The notes under the pieces were generated by a model. The model searched no databases, was not told the origin of the DNA, and saw only the letters and a program-made list of their open reading frames with translations. A stretch of DNA of 64,000 nt from Methyloversatilis sp. (lineage in GTDB: Bacteria; Pseudomonadota; Gammaproteobacteria; Burkholderiales; Rhodocyclaceae): positions 1 to 64,000 of the forward strand of contig NZ_JAUYRO010000054.1 in the NCBI RefSeq assembly GCF_030696805.1. Direction: 5' to 3'. The position numbers and the translations under genes were made by a program. Position 1 is the first letter of the stretch; each line of letters begins with the position of its first letter. This document shows, piece after piece, positions 16,974-27,048 of the stretch.

Positions 16974-18595
16974 ATTTCGAACGACAGCGACAGATGCGCG
17001 CGCCAACCGGGCGACGGCAGATCGGTTTCGCGCGCGATGGGTACGCTGACGACGCCTTCCCACAGCATGCCCCGGCCGGCGCCGCGAGCACCGAGGCCAG
17101 CGCTGGCCAGCGTATTGCGCCGACCTTCAGACTGCCGAGCGGCGCCATGATCGACATGCACGAAGGGAACGACCGGAAGCCCCGCCGCCCTGAACGCCTG
17201 CGGCAGCCTCAGTTCCGAGCGCAGCACGTGACCGGTATCGCCCGACACCGACACTTCGCGGAAGCCTCTGACGCTGGCAAAGCCGCCGAGGTGGATCTGT
17301 TCGGCGCCGATCAGGCTTTCGCCGGCACGCTGCGCCGTCAGCTGCACCGCGTATTCGATCTCATCCGACGCACTGCGGACGACGGCACCCGCGGCGATCG
17401 CCCACTTGAGGAACTGGCGGTGCGTGTCGCCGCGCGACAGGTCAGGACGGTCATGCGTCGCGCCAAGCAGCGGCAGACCGGCCGACAGTGAGGGTTCGAT
17501 GAACACTTGCCAGCGCTCGCCGCGCAGGATGTGCATCCAGGCGGCACGGCTGACCGTGCTGTGCTCGGTCTGCAGCGCGACCGATTCGATGTCGCGCGCC
17601 AGCCGCGACCGGATCAGCGACACATCGATGACGCTGCGACCGCCGGCCGACGACCACAGCACTCGACTCCAGCCCAGTACCGCGCTGGCCGACCGGCTGG
17701 TGACGTTCAGCCCCGCGATGTCGAACGATGCGCGGGAGCCGGAAACGGTCACCGACCACAGGTTGTAGCCATCGGGTACGGACAGCGACGCCAACACGGC
17801 GTCACTGCCGGTGCTGTGCAGCAGTGCAAGCTGGAGGTCGTCCAGCCAGCCCAACACATTGCCAGCCCGCGCCGTGACGCGCAGGCGCTCGCCGCCGGTG
17901 GTCGATGAGCCCTGATTGTCGACGCCGAAGGCCATCGACCACGCGCGCCCCTCGTTCAGCACGATATCGAGCAGGCTCGTTCCGGCCGTGTTGCCCGGCA
18001 ATACGCGAACCTGCGCCTGATACATGCGCAGCCTGTTGATCTGCTGCACCCCCTGTTCGAGCGCCGGCAGCGACAGCGCCTCGCCGACGGCGAACGGGAA
18101 GGCACGTGCCAGGGCGGCTGCATCGATGCCCGGTGCGCGCAGCGATTCGATCCGCCCGGGTACCAGCTCGATGACCAGCTCAGCCGCCTGCGCGTCGAGC
18201 GACAGCAGACGCGCGCGACTGGTGATCCAGCCCGCTTCGACCAGTTGCGCATCGAGCTGGCGCAGCAGCAGTTCGATCCGCTGGCGTCCGAGTGGCAGCT
18301 CGAGAAACGGCACCATCAAGGCATTGACCGATGCGTCCGGGAGCAGCCCGGACGTTTCAATGCGGATAGCGCGGAAGCGCGACGTTGCGCCGGTTTCATC
18401 GACGTCGGCCGGATGGCTGTGCAGCGCGGGCTGCGGCTGCGCCGGCATTGGCGTGGGCGCGCGCTTCCAGCGTGCATCGCGCTCCGATGCGCGCCTTTCG
18501 TCGATCAACCGGTCAGACGGCTCCGGCGATGCGGCGAGCCCGAACGGCAGGCTGACCAGCAAAACGACCGGAAAGAGACGACAAAAGGCGTGCAT
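16970..18595 (-). CDS. cdiB: TpsB outer-membrane transporter (ShlB/FhaC/CdiB family)
   Basis: The 541-residue protein has a signal peptide, a proline-rich N-terminal stretch, a POTRA-like region (FRAIRIETSGLLPD and after, about residues 75-150) and a 16-strand beta-barrel half. The conserved loop motif SVRGFRE (about residue 450) and the terminal aromatic LSLSFEI are present. It exports the TpsA protein across the outer membrane. The ATG at 18595 has cggag 8 bases upstream; the TTG at 18601 is less likely. It is the first gene of the operon tpsB, parvulin, tpsA, immunity, small protein. Confidence 0.88.
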   Translation of the reverse strand: MHAFCRLFPVVLLVSLPFGLAASPEPSDRLIDERRASERDARWKRAPTPMPAQPQPALHSHPADVDETGATSRFRAIRIETSGLLPDASVNALMVPFLELPLGRQRIELLLRQLDAQLVEAGWITSRARLLSLDAQAAELVIELVPGRIESLRAPGIDAAALARAFPFAVGEALSLPALEQGVQQINRLRMYQAQVRVLPGNTAGTSLLDIVLNEGRAWSMAFGVDNQGSSTTGGERLRVTARAGNVLGWLDDLQLALLHSTGSDAVLASLSVPDGYNLWSVTVSGSRASFDIAGLNVTSRSASAVLGWSRVLWSSAGGRSVIDVSLIRSRLARDIESVALQTEHSTVSRAAWMHILRGERWQVFIEPSLSAGLPLLGATHDRPDLSRGDTHRQFLKWAIAAGAVVRSASDEIEYAVQLTAQRAGESLIGAEQIHLGGFASVRGFREVSVSGDTGHVLRSELRLPQAFRAAGLPVVPFVHVDHGAARQSEGRRNTLASAGLGARGAGRGMLWEGVVSVPIARETDLPSPGWRAHLSLSFEI

Positions 18596-18623
18596 CGACA
18601 ACGCTCCGTTAAATCCTTATGTC

Positions 18624-18651
18624 ATATTACATAATAATTTCCCGGAGTCAA
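18624..18651 (-). promoter_or_regulatory. Candidate sigma-70 promoter of the TPS/CDI operon
   Basis: On the minus strand TTGACT (18651-18646) and TAATAT (18629-18624) are separated by 16 bp, in an unusually AT-rich 40-bp stretch just before the TpsB start. The -35 is close to consensus and the -10 is weak. Confidence 0.5.
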
Positions 18652-18787
18652 AAACACTCTACAGCCTGGTTAGGTGACCGCGCGGTCGCCGGCCGTGCGC
18701 GCGCCAGTCATGTAACTGCAGTCACAGACCGCACCCCGTCCGCGGCGCAATATGAAGTCACCTTTTCAACCCACAGGGAGCTTCATC

Positions 18788-18985
18788 ATGAAATCCAACG
18801 TCGGCGGAATCGACAAGATCGCTCGCATCGTCATCGGCCTGGCGCTGATCGCGCTGGCTGCAACCGGCACCGTCGGGGTGTGGGGGTATATCGGTGTTGT
18901 GCCGCTGCTCACGGGTCTGTTCAATTTCTGCCCGGCCTACTCGCTTCTGGGCATCAACAGCTGCGGCGTGAAGAAACCAGCCTGA
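18788..18985 (+). CDS. DUF2892 small inner-membrane protein (YgaP-like)
   Basis: The 65-residue protein begins with the conserved N-terminus KSNVGGIDKIARIVIGLALI and has two hydrophobic helices joined by a short loop, ending in CPAYSLLGINSCG. This is the DUF2892 / YgaP transmembrane family, sometimes fused to rhodanese domains but free-standing here. Function is unknown. The ATG at 18788 has gggag 8 bases upstream; the open frame to 18752 has no such site. It converges on ksgA. Confidence 0.8.
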   Translation: MKSNVGGIDKIARIVIGLALIALAATGTVGVWGYIGVVPLLTGLFNFCPAYSLLGINSCGVKKPA

Positions 18986-18990
18986 GCGGT

Positions 18991-19800
18991 TCAGGCGCTG
19001 GTGGGCGTGCCTGCGCGGCGATCGCTGATGTGATTCGCGATGCGCACGTAGTCGGCGACACCGAGGGTTTCGCCGCGTCGTGAGGCGTCGATGGCAAGTG
19101 CGTCCCAGTCGTTCTGAGACAGCCACTCGCGCAGCGTGTTGCGCAGCGTCTTGCGGCGCTGACCAAAGGCGGCCTTGACGATGTCGGCCATCAACTGCGG
19201 ATCGCGTGCAGTGAGTTGCTCGACCGGGCGCGGCCGCAGTTGCACGATGGCCGACATCACCTTGGGCATGGGCCGGAACGCGCCGGGCGGCACGTCGAAC
19301 ACGTGCGCGCACTCGAAGCGGTACTGCAGCATGACCGACAGGCGGCCGAATGCTTCGGTGTCGGGCGCGGCCACGATGCGGTCCACCACTTCCTTCTGCA
19401 GCATGAAGGTGAGGTCGGTCACGCAGGTCGCGTGATCGGCGAGGTGGAACAGCAGCGGGCTGGAAATGTTGTACGGCAGGTTGCCGACCACGCGCAGCGC
19501 TGACCCGAGCTCGACGCTCAGGGCGCCGAAGTCGAACTTGAGCGCGTCCTGTTCGTGGATCACCAGCCGGTCCGCCAGATCGCCCTCGCGCAGCCGCGCC
19601 GCCAGATCGCGGTCGATTTCGATCACGTGCAGGCGGTCCAGCTGTGCCGCCAGCGGGCGCGTCATGGCACCCAGACCGGGGCCGATCTCGACCATGGCCT
19701 GTGCCGGCTTCGGGTCGATGGCGGCGACGATGTTGCGGATGATGTTGCCATCGACCAGGAAATTCTGGCCGAAGCGTTTTCGGGCGCGGTGTTCTTCCAT
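18991..19800 (-). CDS. ksgA: 16S rRNA (adenine1518-N6/adenine1519-N6)-dimethyltransferase
   Basis: The 269-residue SAM-dependent enzyme dimethylates two adjacent adenines in the 3' hairpin of 16S rRNA and acts as a late ribosome-assembly checkpoint. Visible motifs are RKRFGQNFLVD at the N-terminus, the SAM loop EIGPGLGAMTRPL, VIEIDRDL and the catalytic NLPYNIS. It is the last gene of lptD-surA-pdxA-ksgA and starts 2 bp after the pdxA stop. Confidence 0.95.
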   Translation of the reverse strand: MEEHRARKRFGQNFLVDGNIIRNIVAAIDPKPAQAMVEIGPGLGAMTRPLAAQLDRLHVIEIDRDLAARLREGDLADRLVIHEQDALKFDFGALSVELGSALRVVGNLPYNISSPLLFHLADHATCVTDLTFMLQKEVVDRIVAAPDTEAFGRLSVMLQYRFECAHVFDVPPGAFRPMPKVMSAIVQLRPRPVEQLTARDPQLMADIVKAAFGQRRKTLRNTLREWLSQNDWDALAIDASRRGETLGVADYVRIANHISDRRAGTPTSA

Positions 19801-19802
19801 GC

Positions 19803-20831
19803 TCAGCCGCCCACTCTGATGCCAACCGCAGCCGCCGCCATCGCGATGGCGGCATCGACCGCCTCGATCAGGCTGCCGGCGTCGGCACGGCCGGTGCCGG
19901 CGAGGTCGAGCGCGGTGCCGTGATCGACCGAGGTGCGCACGATGGGCAGGCCGAGCGTGATGTTGATGCCGCGGCCGAAGGTGGCGTACTTGAGCACCGG
20001 CAGGCCCTGGTCGTGATACATCGCGAGCACGGCGTCGGCGCCGGCCAGCAGGCGCGGCACGAACAGCGTGTCGGCCGGCAGCGGCCCGTCGAGCTGCATG
20101 CCTTCGGCGCGCAGGGCGTTCAGCACCGGCGTGATGACGTCGATCTCTTCCCGACCCAGATGACCGCCCTCGCCTGCGTGCGGGTTCAGCCCCGCCACCA
20201 GGATGCGCGGCTGCGCGATGCCGAACTGTCGGCGCAGCGCGTCGTGCAGGATGCGCAGCGTGGTGGTGAGCGATTCACGCGTGATGGCGGCCGGCACGTC
20301 GGCCAGCGCGAGGTGGGTGGTGGCCAGCGCCACGCGCAGCCAGGGCGCGGTGTCGTTTTCGGCAGTCCGGCCCGCCAGCATCATGACGACGCGCGGTGTC
20401 GAGGTGGTGTCGGCCAGGTATTCGGTGTGGCCGGAAAACGGGATGCCGGCATCGTTGATGACGCCCTTGTGCACCGGTGCCGTGACCATGGCGTCGAATT
20501 CGCCGCGCAGGCAGCCATCGCGGGCGCGGTCGAGCAGTTCGAGCACATAGGGCGCGTTGGCGGTGTCAAGCCGGCCCGGTACGGCCGGGGCACGCAGCGG
20601 AATGTGCAGCACTTCGATCGCGCCGGCCGGTGCGTCACCTGAAGCCGAATAAGGAACCATCGGCGCCGACAGTCCGGCGCCCTGCGGCGCACGCGCAGCG
20701 ATCAACCCGGCGTCACCGAGTACGACCAGTCGTGCGACAGACGTGCGCGCGTGCAGTGCGGCGCACAATTCCGGCCCGATGCCCGCCGGCTCGCCGCTGG
20801 TCAGGGCGATGCAGGGGCGCGGGTGCGTCAC
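19803..20831 (-). CDS. pdxA: 4-hydroxythreonine-4-phosphate dehydrogenase
   Basis: The 342-residue enzyme of pyridoxal 5'-phosphate synthesis oxidises 4-phosphohydroxy-L-threonine with NAD. Motifs seen are [35 protein letters not shown] (metal His), [13 protein letters not shown] and [11 protein letters not shown]. Its start overlaps the surA stop by 4 bp. Confidence 0.95.
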   Translation of the reverse strand: MTHPRPCIALTSGEPAGIGPELCAALHARTSVARLVVLGDAGLIAARAPQGAGLSAPMVPYSASGDAPAGAIEVLHIPLRAPAVPGRLDTANAPYVLELLDRARDGCLRGEFDAMVTAPVHKGVINDAGIPFSGHTEYLADTTSTPRVVMMLAGRTAENDTAPWLRVALATTHLALADVPAAITRESLTTTLRILHDALRRQFGIAQPRILVAGLNPHAGEGGHLGREEIDVITPVLNALRAEGMQLDGPLPADTLFVPRLLAGADAVLAMYHDQGLPVLKYATFGRGINITLGLPIVRTSVDHGTALDLAGTGRADAGSLIEAVDAAIAMAAAAVGIRVGG

Positions 20832-22156
20832 CGTTCGTCGGCCAGCCGGATTTCGACGTAGGCGTTGTCGCGCAGCTGGCGTACCCAGTCCTGATACACC
20901 TCTTCGGCCTTGCGATCACGCAGCGTCATGCGGGCAGCTGCGCGCTGGCGCTCGAGCGACACTTCGTCGACGCGCCGCTCGACCACCTGGATCAGGTGCC
21001 AGCCGAATGGCGACTGCACCGGCTCGCTGACTTCGCCCACCTTCAGACCGTCCATCACGCGCTGGAACTCCGGCACCGTGTCACCCGGATACAGCCAGCC
21101 CAGATCGCCGCCCTTTGACGAGGACAGATCCTGCGAATTGGTGCGCGCCAGTTCGGCGAAATCGCCGCCGTTGTCCAGCCGTTCCTTCAGCCCGGCCAGC
21201 CGGCGACGCGCCTCGGCGTCGTTGAGCACTTCGGATGTCTTGATCAGGATGTGGCGCGCATGGGTCTGCGTGACGCGCGACTCGTCACTGCTGCCGCTGC
21301 CCCCGCGCTTGTCGACCACCAACAGCAGGTGGAAGCCGGCCGGGCTGCGCATCACATCACTCACTTCACCCAGTTTCATCTTCGGCACCGCATCGGCGAA
21401 CAGTGACGGCATGCGATCGAGCGACCGCCAGCCGAGGCTGCCGCCATTGACGGCGTCCTGCGCGTCGGAATACGACGCTGCGATGCGCGAAAACTCTTCG
21501 CCCTTGCGGATCTGTTCGAGTGCGGCGTCGGCACGCGCCTTGAGCCGGATCAGCTGCTCGGGGCTCGCGCCTTCCGGCACCCGCAGCAAGATATGCGACA
21601 CGTTGTACTCCTCGTTCTGATCCGGCTTGCGCTCCGGATTCGCGATGAAGTTGGCGATCTCGCCTTCGGTCACCACGACGCGACTTTCGACCTCGCGGTC
21701 GCGCAGGCGGCTCATGACGATCTGCTTGCGGATGTCTTCGCGGAAGCGCGCCCACGGCATGCCGTCCTGCTCGATGGCCGCGCGCAGTTGCGGCACGTCC
21801 ATGCGGTTGCTTTCGGCGATGCGCGAAAGGCTGGCGTCGAGCAGCCGGTCGTCGACACGCAGCTGTGTCTCGGCGGCGTGCTGCAGCTGCACCTTTTCAA
21901 GAATCATGCGTTCGAGCTGCTGGCGCTCGAACTCTTCGGCCGGCGGCGGCGTGACATTGCGGCTGCGCATCTGCGCAAACGTTTCGGAAATGCGCGACCG
22001 CAATTCGTGCAGCGTGATCACTTCGTCGTTCACCACGGCGACGATGCGATCCACTTCAACAATGTCCGGCCGCTCGGCGGGCTGCGCCTGCGCGGTGCCC
22101 GCCGAGGCGAAACCCAACGCTGACAAAAGCAGGAAGGTGAGGATTTTATTCAGCAT
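20828..22156 (-). CDS. surA: Periplasmic chaperone and peptidyl-prolyl isomerase SurA
   Basis: The 442-residue protein has a signal peptide (FASAGTAQA), the SurA N-terminal domain beginning [18 protein letters not shown], and two parvulin domains (about residues 180-275 with [15 protein letters not shown], and 290-390 with [12 protein letters not shown]). It delivers unfolded outer-membrane proteins to the Bam complex; LptD, encoded just upstream, is a classic client. The ATG at 22156 gives the signal peptide; the open frame to 22474 runs antigenically meaningless sequence inside lptD and was rejected. Confidence 0.95.
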   Translation of the reverse strand: MLNKILTFLLLSALGFASAGTAQAQPAERPDIVEVDRIVAVVNDEVITLHELRSRISETFAQMRSRNVTPPPAEEFERQQLERMILEKVQLQHAAETQLRVDDRLLDASLSRIAESNRMDVPQLRAAIEQDGMPWARFREDIRKQIVMSRLRDREVESRVVVTEGEIANFIANPERKPDQNEEYNVSHILLRVPEGASPEQLIRLKARADAALEQIRKGEEFSRIAASYSDAQDAVNGGSLGWRSLDRMPSLFADAVPKMKLGEVSDVMRSPAGFHLLLVVDKRGGSGSSDESRVTQTHARHILIKTSEVLNDAEARRRLAGLKERLDNGGDFAELARTNSQDLSSSKGGDLGWLYPGDTVPEFQRVMDGLKVGEVSEPVQSPFGWHLIQVVERRVDEVSLERQRAAARMTLRDRKAEEVYQDWVRQLRDNAYVEIRLADER

Positions 22157-22169
22157 GTTCGGAGGTCCA

Positions 22170-25127
22170 TCAGTAATCACCGCCGAAGATCGGATCGGCG
22201 GCGCTCTGGTTGATCTGGCCATAGCCCGGAATGCTGCGCTTGAGCGCATCCAGCGGGTTCGAGCCGATCTGTGAAAAATCATTGAGTTCGAGCTGGAAGA
22301 AAAGTGCAGTGCGCGTGCGCAGCTCGGTCGTCGTCTGCCCCGGCAGCCGCGCACCGAGGGCAATCCGCTGGAACACGATGCGACCGACCCAGCAGCCGCC
22401 GTTGTATTCCAGGCCGCCGAGGCCTTCGACCAGCCGGCGATCGGCGACCGAGTAGTTGTGCCGCGCCACTGCATACCAGCGGTTGGTCAGCGGCCACTGC
22501 ACCGAAAAGTCGACGTCGCGCACATCATTGATTGCCGGATTGTTGGAGCGGCGAAAGCGGTATGCCGCGTTGAACACATGCGCCGGACGCGGGTTGTAGC
22601 GGGCCGACACGCTGTAGCGCTCGGTCTGCGAAAGGTCGGTGTTGTACTGGATCGCAGCGTCCAGATACGTATCTTTGAGCAACTCGCCCGACACCGCAGC
22701 CAGCGTGCTCGCGATGCGCTCGGTGCGCGGCGTTCCGCCCGGCAGCGTGACCAACTGATCGCTCAGATAAAAACGTTGCCCGAGGGCGACACGGGCGCGC
22801 TCGCGTCCATTTTCCGGATCGATGAAACGCGAGATGGTCGCGGCGGTGATCTGGTTGCTGTCGGCAATGCGGTCCTGACCGACGAACACATTCTCGGAAA
22901 AGATCTGTGCGAAGTTGAAGTCGGCCAGTGCGGTGTCGAACACCGGGAAATCGGACTGATTCTTGTACGAAGACAGCACGTAATACAGACGCGGCTCGAG
23001 GGTCTGTACGTAACCCTGTCCGAACAGGTCGGAATCGCGTTCGAAGACGGTGCCGGCGTCGAGACTGAATATCGGGATGGCGCGCGTCAGCGAGGTGTCC
23101 AGCCCGGCATTGTTGCTGCCGCGCGTGACATCGTAATTGCTGTAATGCACGCCGATCTTCGGCGTCACCGACAGGTAGGAAGTCTGCATCGGCAACGACA
23201 ACTGCGGATAGACGACGATGCGGCGGCCTTCGTCGCGCGTCAAGTCGCTGATGCGAAAGTCGGTATAGCTGCTCTTCATCTGGAACACGGAACCGAAAGG
23301 CAGATCCGCGCGGAACGCATTCAGCGTGACCGCAGGCATCTGCGAATACAGCGGCGCCAGATTGGCCAGCGACTGGTACTCGGTCACGCGCGCCGTGGCA
23401 CTCCACCAGTCACCGGAGTAGGTCAGCGCGGCGTCTTGCGGCAGGTAGCTGATCGACGTGATCGCGAGGCGTGTGCCCAGGTCGGTGTAGTAGTTGCGGT
23501 CCGACACTTCGTTGTAGTTGAGGCTGGCAGTCAGCCGGTTGGTGATCCGGTGCGTGTGCTGCAGGCTCAGCGCATGGCGATCGCGATCCAGTATGCGGTC
23601 GCTGAACAGGTAGTCGAGCCGCGCGATGCCGCTGTAGTTGTGGTTCAGATAGCGGAACTCGTTGCTCATCATCAGGCCGCGCGTACCGAGCACACGCGGT
23701 GCAATCGTCGCGTCCATATTGGGCGCGATGTTCCAGTAGTACGGCAGCAGGAAGTCGAAACCGGTCCGGTTGGTCGTACCGAAGGTCGGCGACAGGAAAC
23801 CCGACTTGCGACGGTTGTTCAGCGAAAAATCGAGCCAGGGCGAATACAGCACCGGCACATCCTTGAAATAGATCGTGCCGTTGCGGCCCTCGCCATCATC
23901 GGATTCGAAGTTCAGGTCCAGCGTTTCCGCCTTCGCATACCAGTCGGGGTTGTCCGGCCCGCAGGTCGAGTAGGTGGCGTTCGTCATGCGCACCCGGTTC
24001 TCGCCCAGAAACTCCATCCGGTCGGCCTGGCCGGTACCGGTGGTCGTTCTGAAGTTCTCGCCGGTCTGCAGGTTGCGGCGCAGCGAGTACTGCGGCTTTT
24101 CGAACACCCCTTCGCTGCGATCGAGCCGGTAGCGCAGCGACGGGCCCTCGATCCGGTCTTCGCCTCGCACCAGACGCACATTGCCGTCGGCCTGCAGCTC
24201 TTCGGTCGGTGGTTCGTAGTTGATACGGTCGGCGGTGAGCGTGGTGCCGGGGCGACGCAATTCTGCGTTGCCTTCGGCGCGCATGACTTCGTCGGTGGTG
24301 CCGCTGACGGATTCGGCCGACAGCAGCGTGACGCGCGAATCCGGATTGCGCGCAACGAACTCCGACAGTGTCATCTTGCCGTACATCATCTGCGACGCAT
24401 CGCCCTCGGGCACGAGGCTCGGCAGCGAGGCGGCACCCGGCATGCCCGACTCGGCGACGGCTGCTGCGCCGGGCACCGCGGCTGCGGCGGCGATGCCCTC
24501 CGCCGGCGCAGGCTTCACGCGGCGCGCAACGGGCGGCGCGCCCATCAGTGCGCGATCGACCTTCAGCGGCGGCATGTTGCGCGCCGTGCTCACATTGCCG
24601 CGCACCGGAATGTCGTCCGGCGGCTGCACGCCGGGCGCAGCGCGGCGCGCGATCGAAGACGGTTGCCGCAGCAGTGCCCGGTCGACCTTGAGCGCCGGCA
24701 GATTGCGCGGGGCCGGCGCGGTAGCAGCGTCGACCGGTGCAGCGGGTACGGCAGTCACGGCGCGTTCGGCCGGCTTCACCGGCTTCACCGGCTCGGCCGA
24801 GGCCTCGGCAGGCACTGCTGCGGCGGGGGCCGCCACGGTGGCAGCCGCCGGAGTTCCGACCGCTTCGTTCGGTGAAACAGGGGTCGCAACAACTTCGTCG
24901 GGCGCCGGCACCGGCACGGTTTCGACCGTCGCAGGCTGGGCAGGCGCAGTCGGCGTCGCGGCAGGCGTGCTGCCCGGCTTCGGCGGTGTCGTGCCTTTCA
25001 CGGTCGCCGCCGGACGGCGCGACTGCGGCACCAGCGAAGGATCGACCTTCAACTGCGGCAGCGCGTCGGCCGCCTGCGCGGCGCAGGACATCCAGACCAG
25101 ATAGAAAGTGACGGAACGCCTGAGCAC
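22170..25127 (-). CDS. lptD: LPS-assembly outer-membrane protein LptD with long repeat-containing N-terminus
   Basis: The 985-residue product has a signal peptide (ending near AAQAAD), an unusual Ala/Pro/Val-rich extension to about residue 245, then the LptD periplasmic jelly-roll (DRINYEPPTEELQADGNVRL, about residues 295-315) and the large C-terminal barrel (YYWNIAPNMDATIAPR and after). LptD inserts lipopolysaccharide into the outer leaflet with LptE. E. coli LptD is near 780 residues; the excess here is mostly the extension, which carries three LKVD repeats. Cysteines are few (CSTCGPD region), so disulfide wiring may differ from E. coli. surA follows after 13 bp. Confidence 0.93.
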   Translation of the reverse strand: MLRRSVTFYLVWMSCAAQAADALPQLKVDPSLVPQSRRPAATVKGTTPPKPGSTPAATPTAPAQPATVETVPVPAPDEVVATPVSPNEAVGTPAAATVAAPAAAVPAEASAEPVKPVKPAERAVTAVPAAPVDAATAPAPRNLPALKVDRALLRQPSSIARRAAPGVQPPDDIPVRGNVSTARNMPPLKVDRALMGAPPVARRVKPAPAEGIAAAAAVPGAAAVAESGMPGAASLPSLVPEGDASQMMYGKMTLSEFVARNPDSRVTLLSAESVSGTTDEVMRAEGNAELRRPGTTLTADRINYEPPTEELQADGNVRLVRGEDRIEGPSLRYRLDRSEGVFEKPQYSLRRNLQTGENFRTTTGTGQADRMEFLGENRVRMTNATYSTCGPDNPDWYAKAETLDLNFESDDGEGRNGTIYFKDVPVLYSPWLDFSLNNRRKSGFLSPTFGTTNRTGFDFLLPYYWNIAPNMDATIAPRVLGTRGLMMSNEFRYLNHNYSGIARLDYLFSDRILDRDRHALSLQHTHRITNRLTASLNYNEVSDRNYYTDLGTRLAITSISYLPQDAALTYSGDWWSATARVTEYQSLANLAPLYSQMPAVTLNAFRADLPFGSVFQMKSSYTDFRISDLTRDEGRRIVVYPQLSLPMQTSYLSVTPKIGVHYSNYDVTRGSNNAGLDTSLTRAIPIFSLDAGTVFERDSDLFGQGYVQTLEPRLYYVLSSYKNQSDFPVFDTALADFNFAQIFSENVFVGQDRIADSNQITAATISRFIDPENGRERARVALGQRFYLSDQLVTLPGGTPRTERIASTLAAVSGELLKDTYLDAAIQYNTDLSQTERYSVSARYNPRPAHVFNAAYRFRRSNNPAINDVRDVDFSVQWPLTNRWYAVARHNYSVADRRLVEGLGGLEYNGGCWVGRIVFQRIALGARLPGQTTTELRTRTALFFQLELNDFSQIGSNPLDALKRSIPGYGQINQSAADPIFGGDY

Positions 25128-25337
25128 GAATGAGGAAACTGGAAGCGGGCAGATCGCGGTTGGATGACGGCAACAGCGTCACGGCGTGCATCTGCCGGAC
25201 TGTCCGCAGCCGCGTTATAGAATCGCGCATCTTATCAAACGCCACCCGCTTCCCGGCCCGCATCGGCAACAATTTGCCGTCATCCGCCCGTCCGGACGCC
25301 TACAGCTCGTCCTCAGCTCGCCCACGACACCCGCCCC
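25128..25337. promoter_or_regulatory. Divergent promoter region between lptD and amgK
   Basis: This 210-bp gap separates two cell-envelope operons. On the plus strand TATAGAATCGCGC (25216-25228) is a candidate -10 region for amgK, 110 bp before its ATG. I see no clear -35 and no clear promoter for lptD. Confidence 0.4.
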
Positions 25338-26342
25338 ATGACACAAGACCTTCGCCTTGACGCCCTGACCGGCTGGCTGCAGCAGCAGTTTCCCGGTCGT
25401 CCGCTCGACATCCGCCCCGCTTCGGCCGACGCCAGCTTCCGTCGCTATTTCCGCGTGACGCTGGACGAGGGCACCAGTCACGTTGCAATGGACGCCCCGG
25501 CGCCACAGGAAGACTGCCGCCCCTTTCTCGCGGTGCAGACGCTCTTCGAAGCGGCCGGCGCCCACGTGCCGGCGGTGCTCGCGCAGGATGTCGAACGCGG
25601 CTTCCTGCTGTTGTCCGACCTTGGCAATACCACCTATCTCGACGTGCTCGACGCCGACAACGCTGCCGCGCTGTACCACGACGCGACCCGCGCGCTGATC
25701 GACATCCAGAAAGCCAGCCGCCCGAACGTGCTGCCGGCCTACGACCACGACCGGCTGCTGGCCGAGATGGAACTGTTCCCGGTCTGGTACGTCGGCCGCC
25801 ACCTGCAGGCCGAGCTCGATGAAAAGGAAGCGAACGCGCTGTACGAGGTGTTCGACCGGGTGCTTGCGGTCAATCTGGCCGAGCCGCAGGTTTTCGTGCA
25901 CCGCGACTACCACAGCCGCAACCTGATGGTCACCTTGCCCAACCCGGGCGTGATCGACTTCCAGGACGCCGTTTACGGCCCGATCAGCTACGACCTGGTC
26001 AGCCTGTTCAAGGACGCCTACATCGATTGGGAAGAGGATCAGGTGCTCGACTGGCTGATCCGCTACTGGCAGGGCGCGCGCAGCGCCGGCCTGCCGGTGC
26101 GTGCCGACTTTGCCGACTTCCACCGCGATTACGAATTCATGGGCGTGCAGCGCCACCTGAAGGTACTGGGCATTTTTGCGCGCCTGCACCACCGCGACGG
26201 CAAGGACGGTTACCTGGAGGACCTGCCGCGGGTGATGAAGTATCTGCTGCAGACCAGCCTGCGTTACCGCGACCTGGCGCCGCTCGCCCGCCTGCTGCAG
26301 CGGCTGGAAGGCATCACGCCGCAGGCCGGCTACACCTTCTGA
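25338..26342 (+). CDS. amgK: N-acetylmuramate/N-acetylglucosamine kinase AmgK
   Basis: The 334-residue cytoplasmic sugar kinase has the aminoglycoside-phosphotransferase fold. The catalytic loop HRDYHSRNLMV (about residues 188-198) and the metal motif IDFQDA followed by GPISYDLVSL are intact. In bacteria with MurU it phosphorylates MurNAc and GlcNAc at the anomeric position so that recovered cell-wall sugars bypass de novo synthesis. The identification rests on the adjacent murU gene 10 bp downstream and the place beside lptD. Confidence 0.88.
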   Translation: MTQDLRLDALTGWLQQQFPGRPLDIRPASADASFRRYFRVTLDEGTSHVAMDAPAPQEDCRPFLAVQTLFEAAGAHVPAVLAQDVERGFLLLSDLGNTTYLDVLDADNAAALYHDATRALIDIQKASRPNVLPAYDHDRLLAEMELFPVWYVGRHLQAELDEKEANALYEVFDRVLAVNLAEPQVFVHRDYHSRNLMVTLPNPGVIDFQDAVYGPISYDLVSLFKDAYIDWEEDQVLDWLIRYWQGARSAGLPVRADFADFHRDYEFMGVQRHLKVLGIFARLHHRDGKDGYLEDLPRVMKYLLQTSLRYRDLAPLARLLQRLEGITPQAGYTF

Positions 26343-26352
26343 GACGACTTCG

Positions 26353-27048
26353 ATGAAGGCCATGATCCTCGCGGCCGGACGCGGCGAACGCATGCGGCCG
26401 CTGACCGATCACCTGCCCAAGCCGCTGCTTGAAGTCGGCGGCAAGCCGCTGATCGTGTGGCACATCGAGCGGCTGGTGGCGGCCGGCGTGACCGATCTGG
26501 TGATCAACCACGCCCACCTCGGCAACAAGCTGGTCGAAGCGCTGGGCGACGGCGCGGCATTTGGCGCAGCCATCCGCTGGTCGGCCGAGCCGCCGGGCGC
26601 ACTGGAAACCGCGGGCGGCATCGCGCATGCAATGCCGCTGCTCGGGGCACGGCCCTTCATCGTGATCAACGGCGACACCTGGTGCGATGTCGATGTCGCC
26701 GCCCTGCAACGCGCTGCCGACACGGCGCAGGCGGACGGCACGCTGGCCCATCTGCTTCTGGTGCCGAATCCGCCGCATCACCCCGACGGCGACTTCACGC
26801 TGGTCGACGGGCAGGCGGGCGAAACCGGCGGGCCGAAGCTGACGTTTTCCGGCGTCGCGGCCTACCACCCGTCAATGTTTGCCGCGCTCGACCCGGATGC
26901 GCCGGCGAAGCTGGCACCGCTGCTGCGCGCAGCGATGCGTGACCGGCGCGTGACCGGCGCGCTGCACACCGGCCACTGGTTCGACGTCGGAACGCCACAG
27001 CGACTGGCCGACGTGGACGCGCTGGTGCGCTCGGTCAGCGCTCGCTGA
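26353..27048 (+). CDS. murU: N-acetylmuramate alpha-1-phosphate uridylyltransferase MurU
   Basis: The 231-residue nucleotidyltransferase has the signature MILAAGRGERMRPLTDHLPK at residues 4-23 (G-x-G-x-R with PKPLL), and the metal-binding NGDTWCDVD. It makes UDP-MurNAc from MurNAc-1-phosphate, the step after AmgK. Its 3' end overlaps the convergent histidine-kinase gene by 14 bp. Confidence 0.88.
   Translation: MKAMILAAGRGERMRPLTDHLPKPLLEVGGKPLIVWHIERLVAAGVTDLVINHAHLGNKLVEALGDGAAFGAAIRWSAEPPGALETAGGIAHAMPLLGARPFIVINGDTWCDVDVAALQRAADTAQADGTLAHLLLVPNPPHHPDGDFTLVDGQAGETGGPKLTFSGVAAYHPSMFAALDPDAPAKLAPLLRAAMRDRRVTGALHTGHWFDVGTPQRLADVDALVRSVSAR

Noticed and set aside
22458-24875. 805-codon plus-strand open frame opposite lptD
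   Set aside because: Composition (Arg, His, Gln, Val rich) is that of an antisense shadow; lptD is clearly the real gene.
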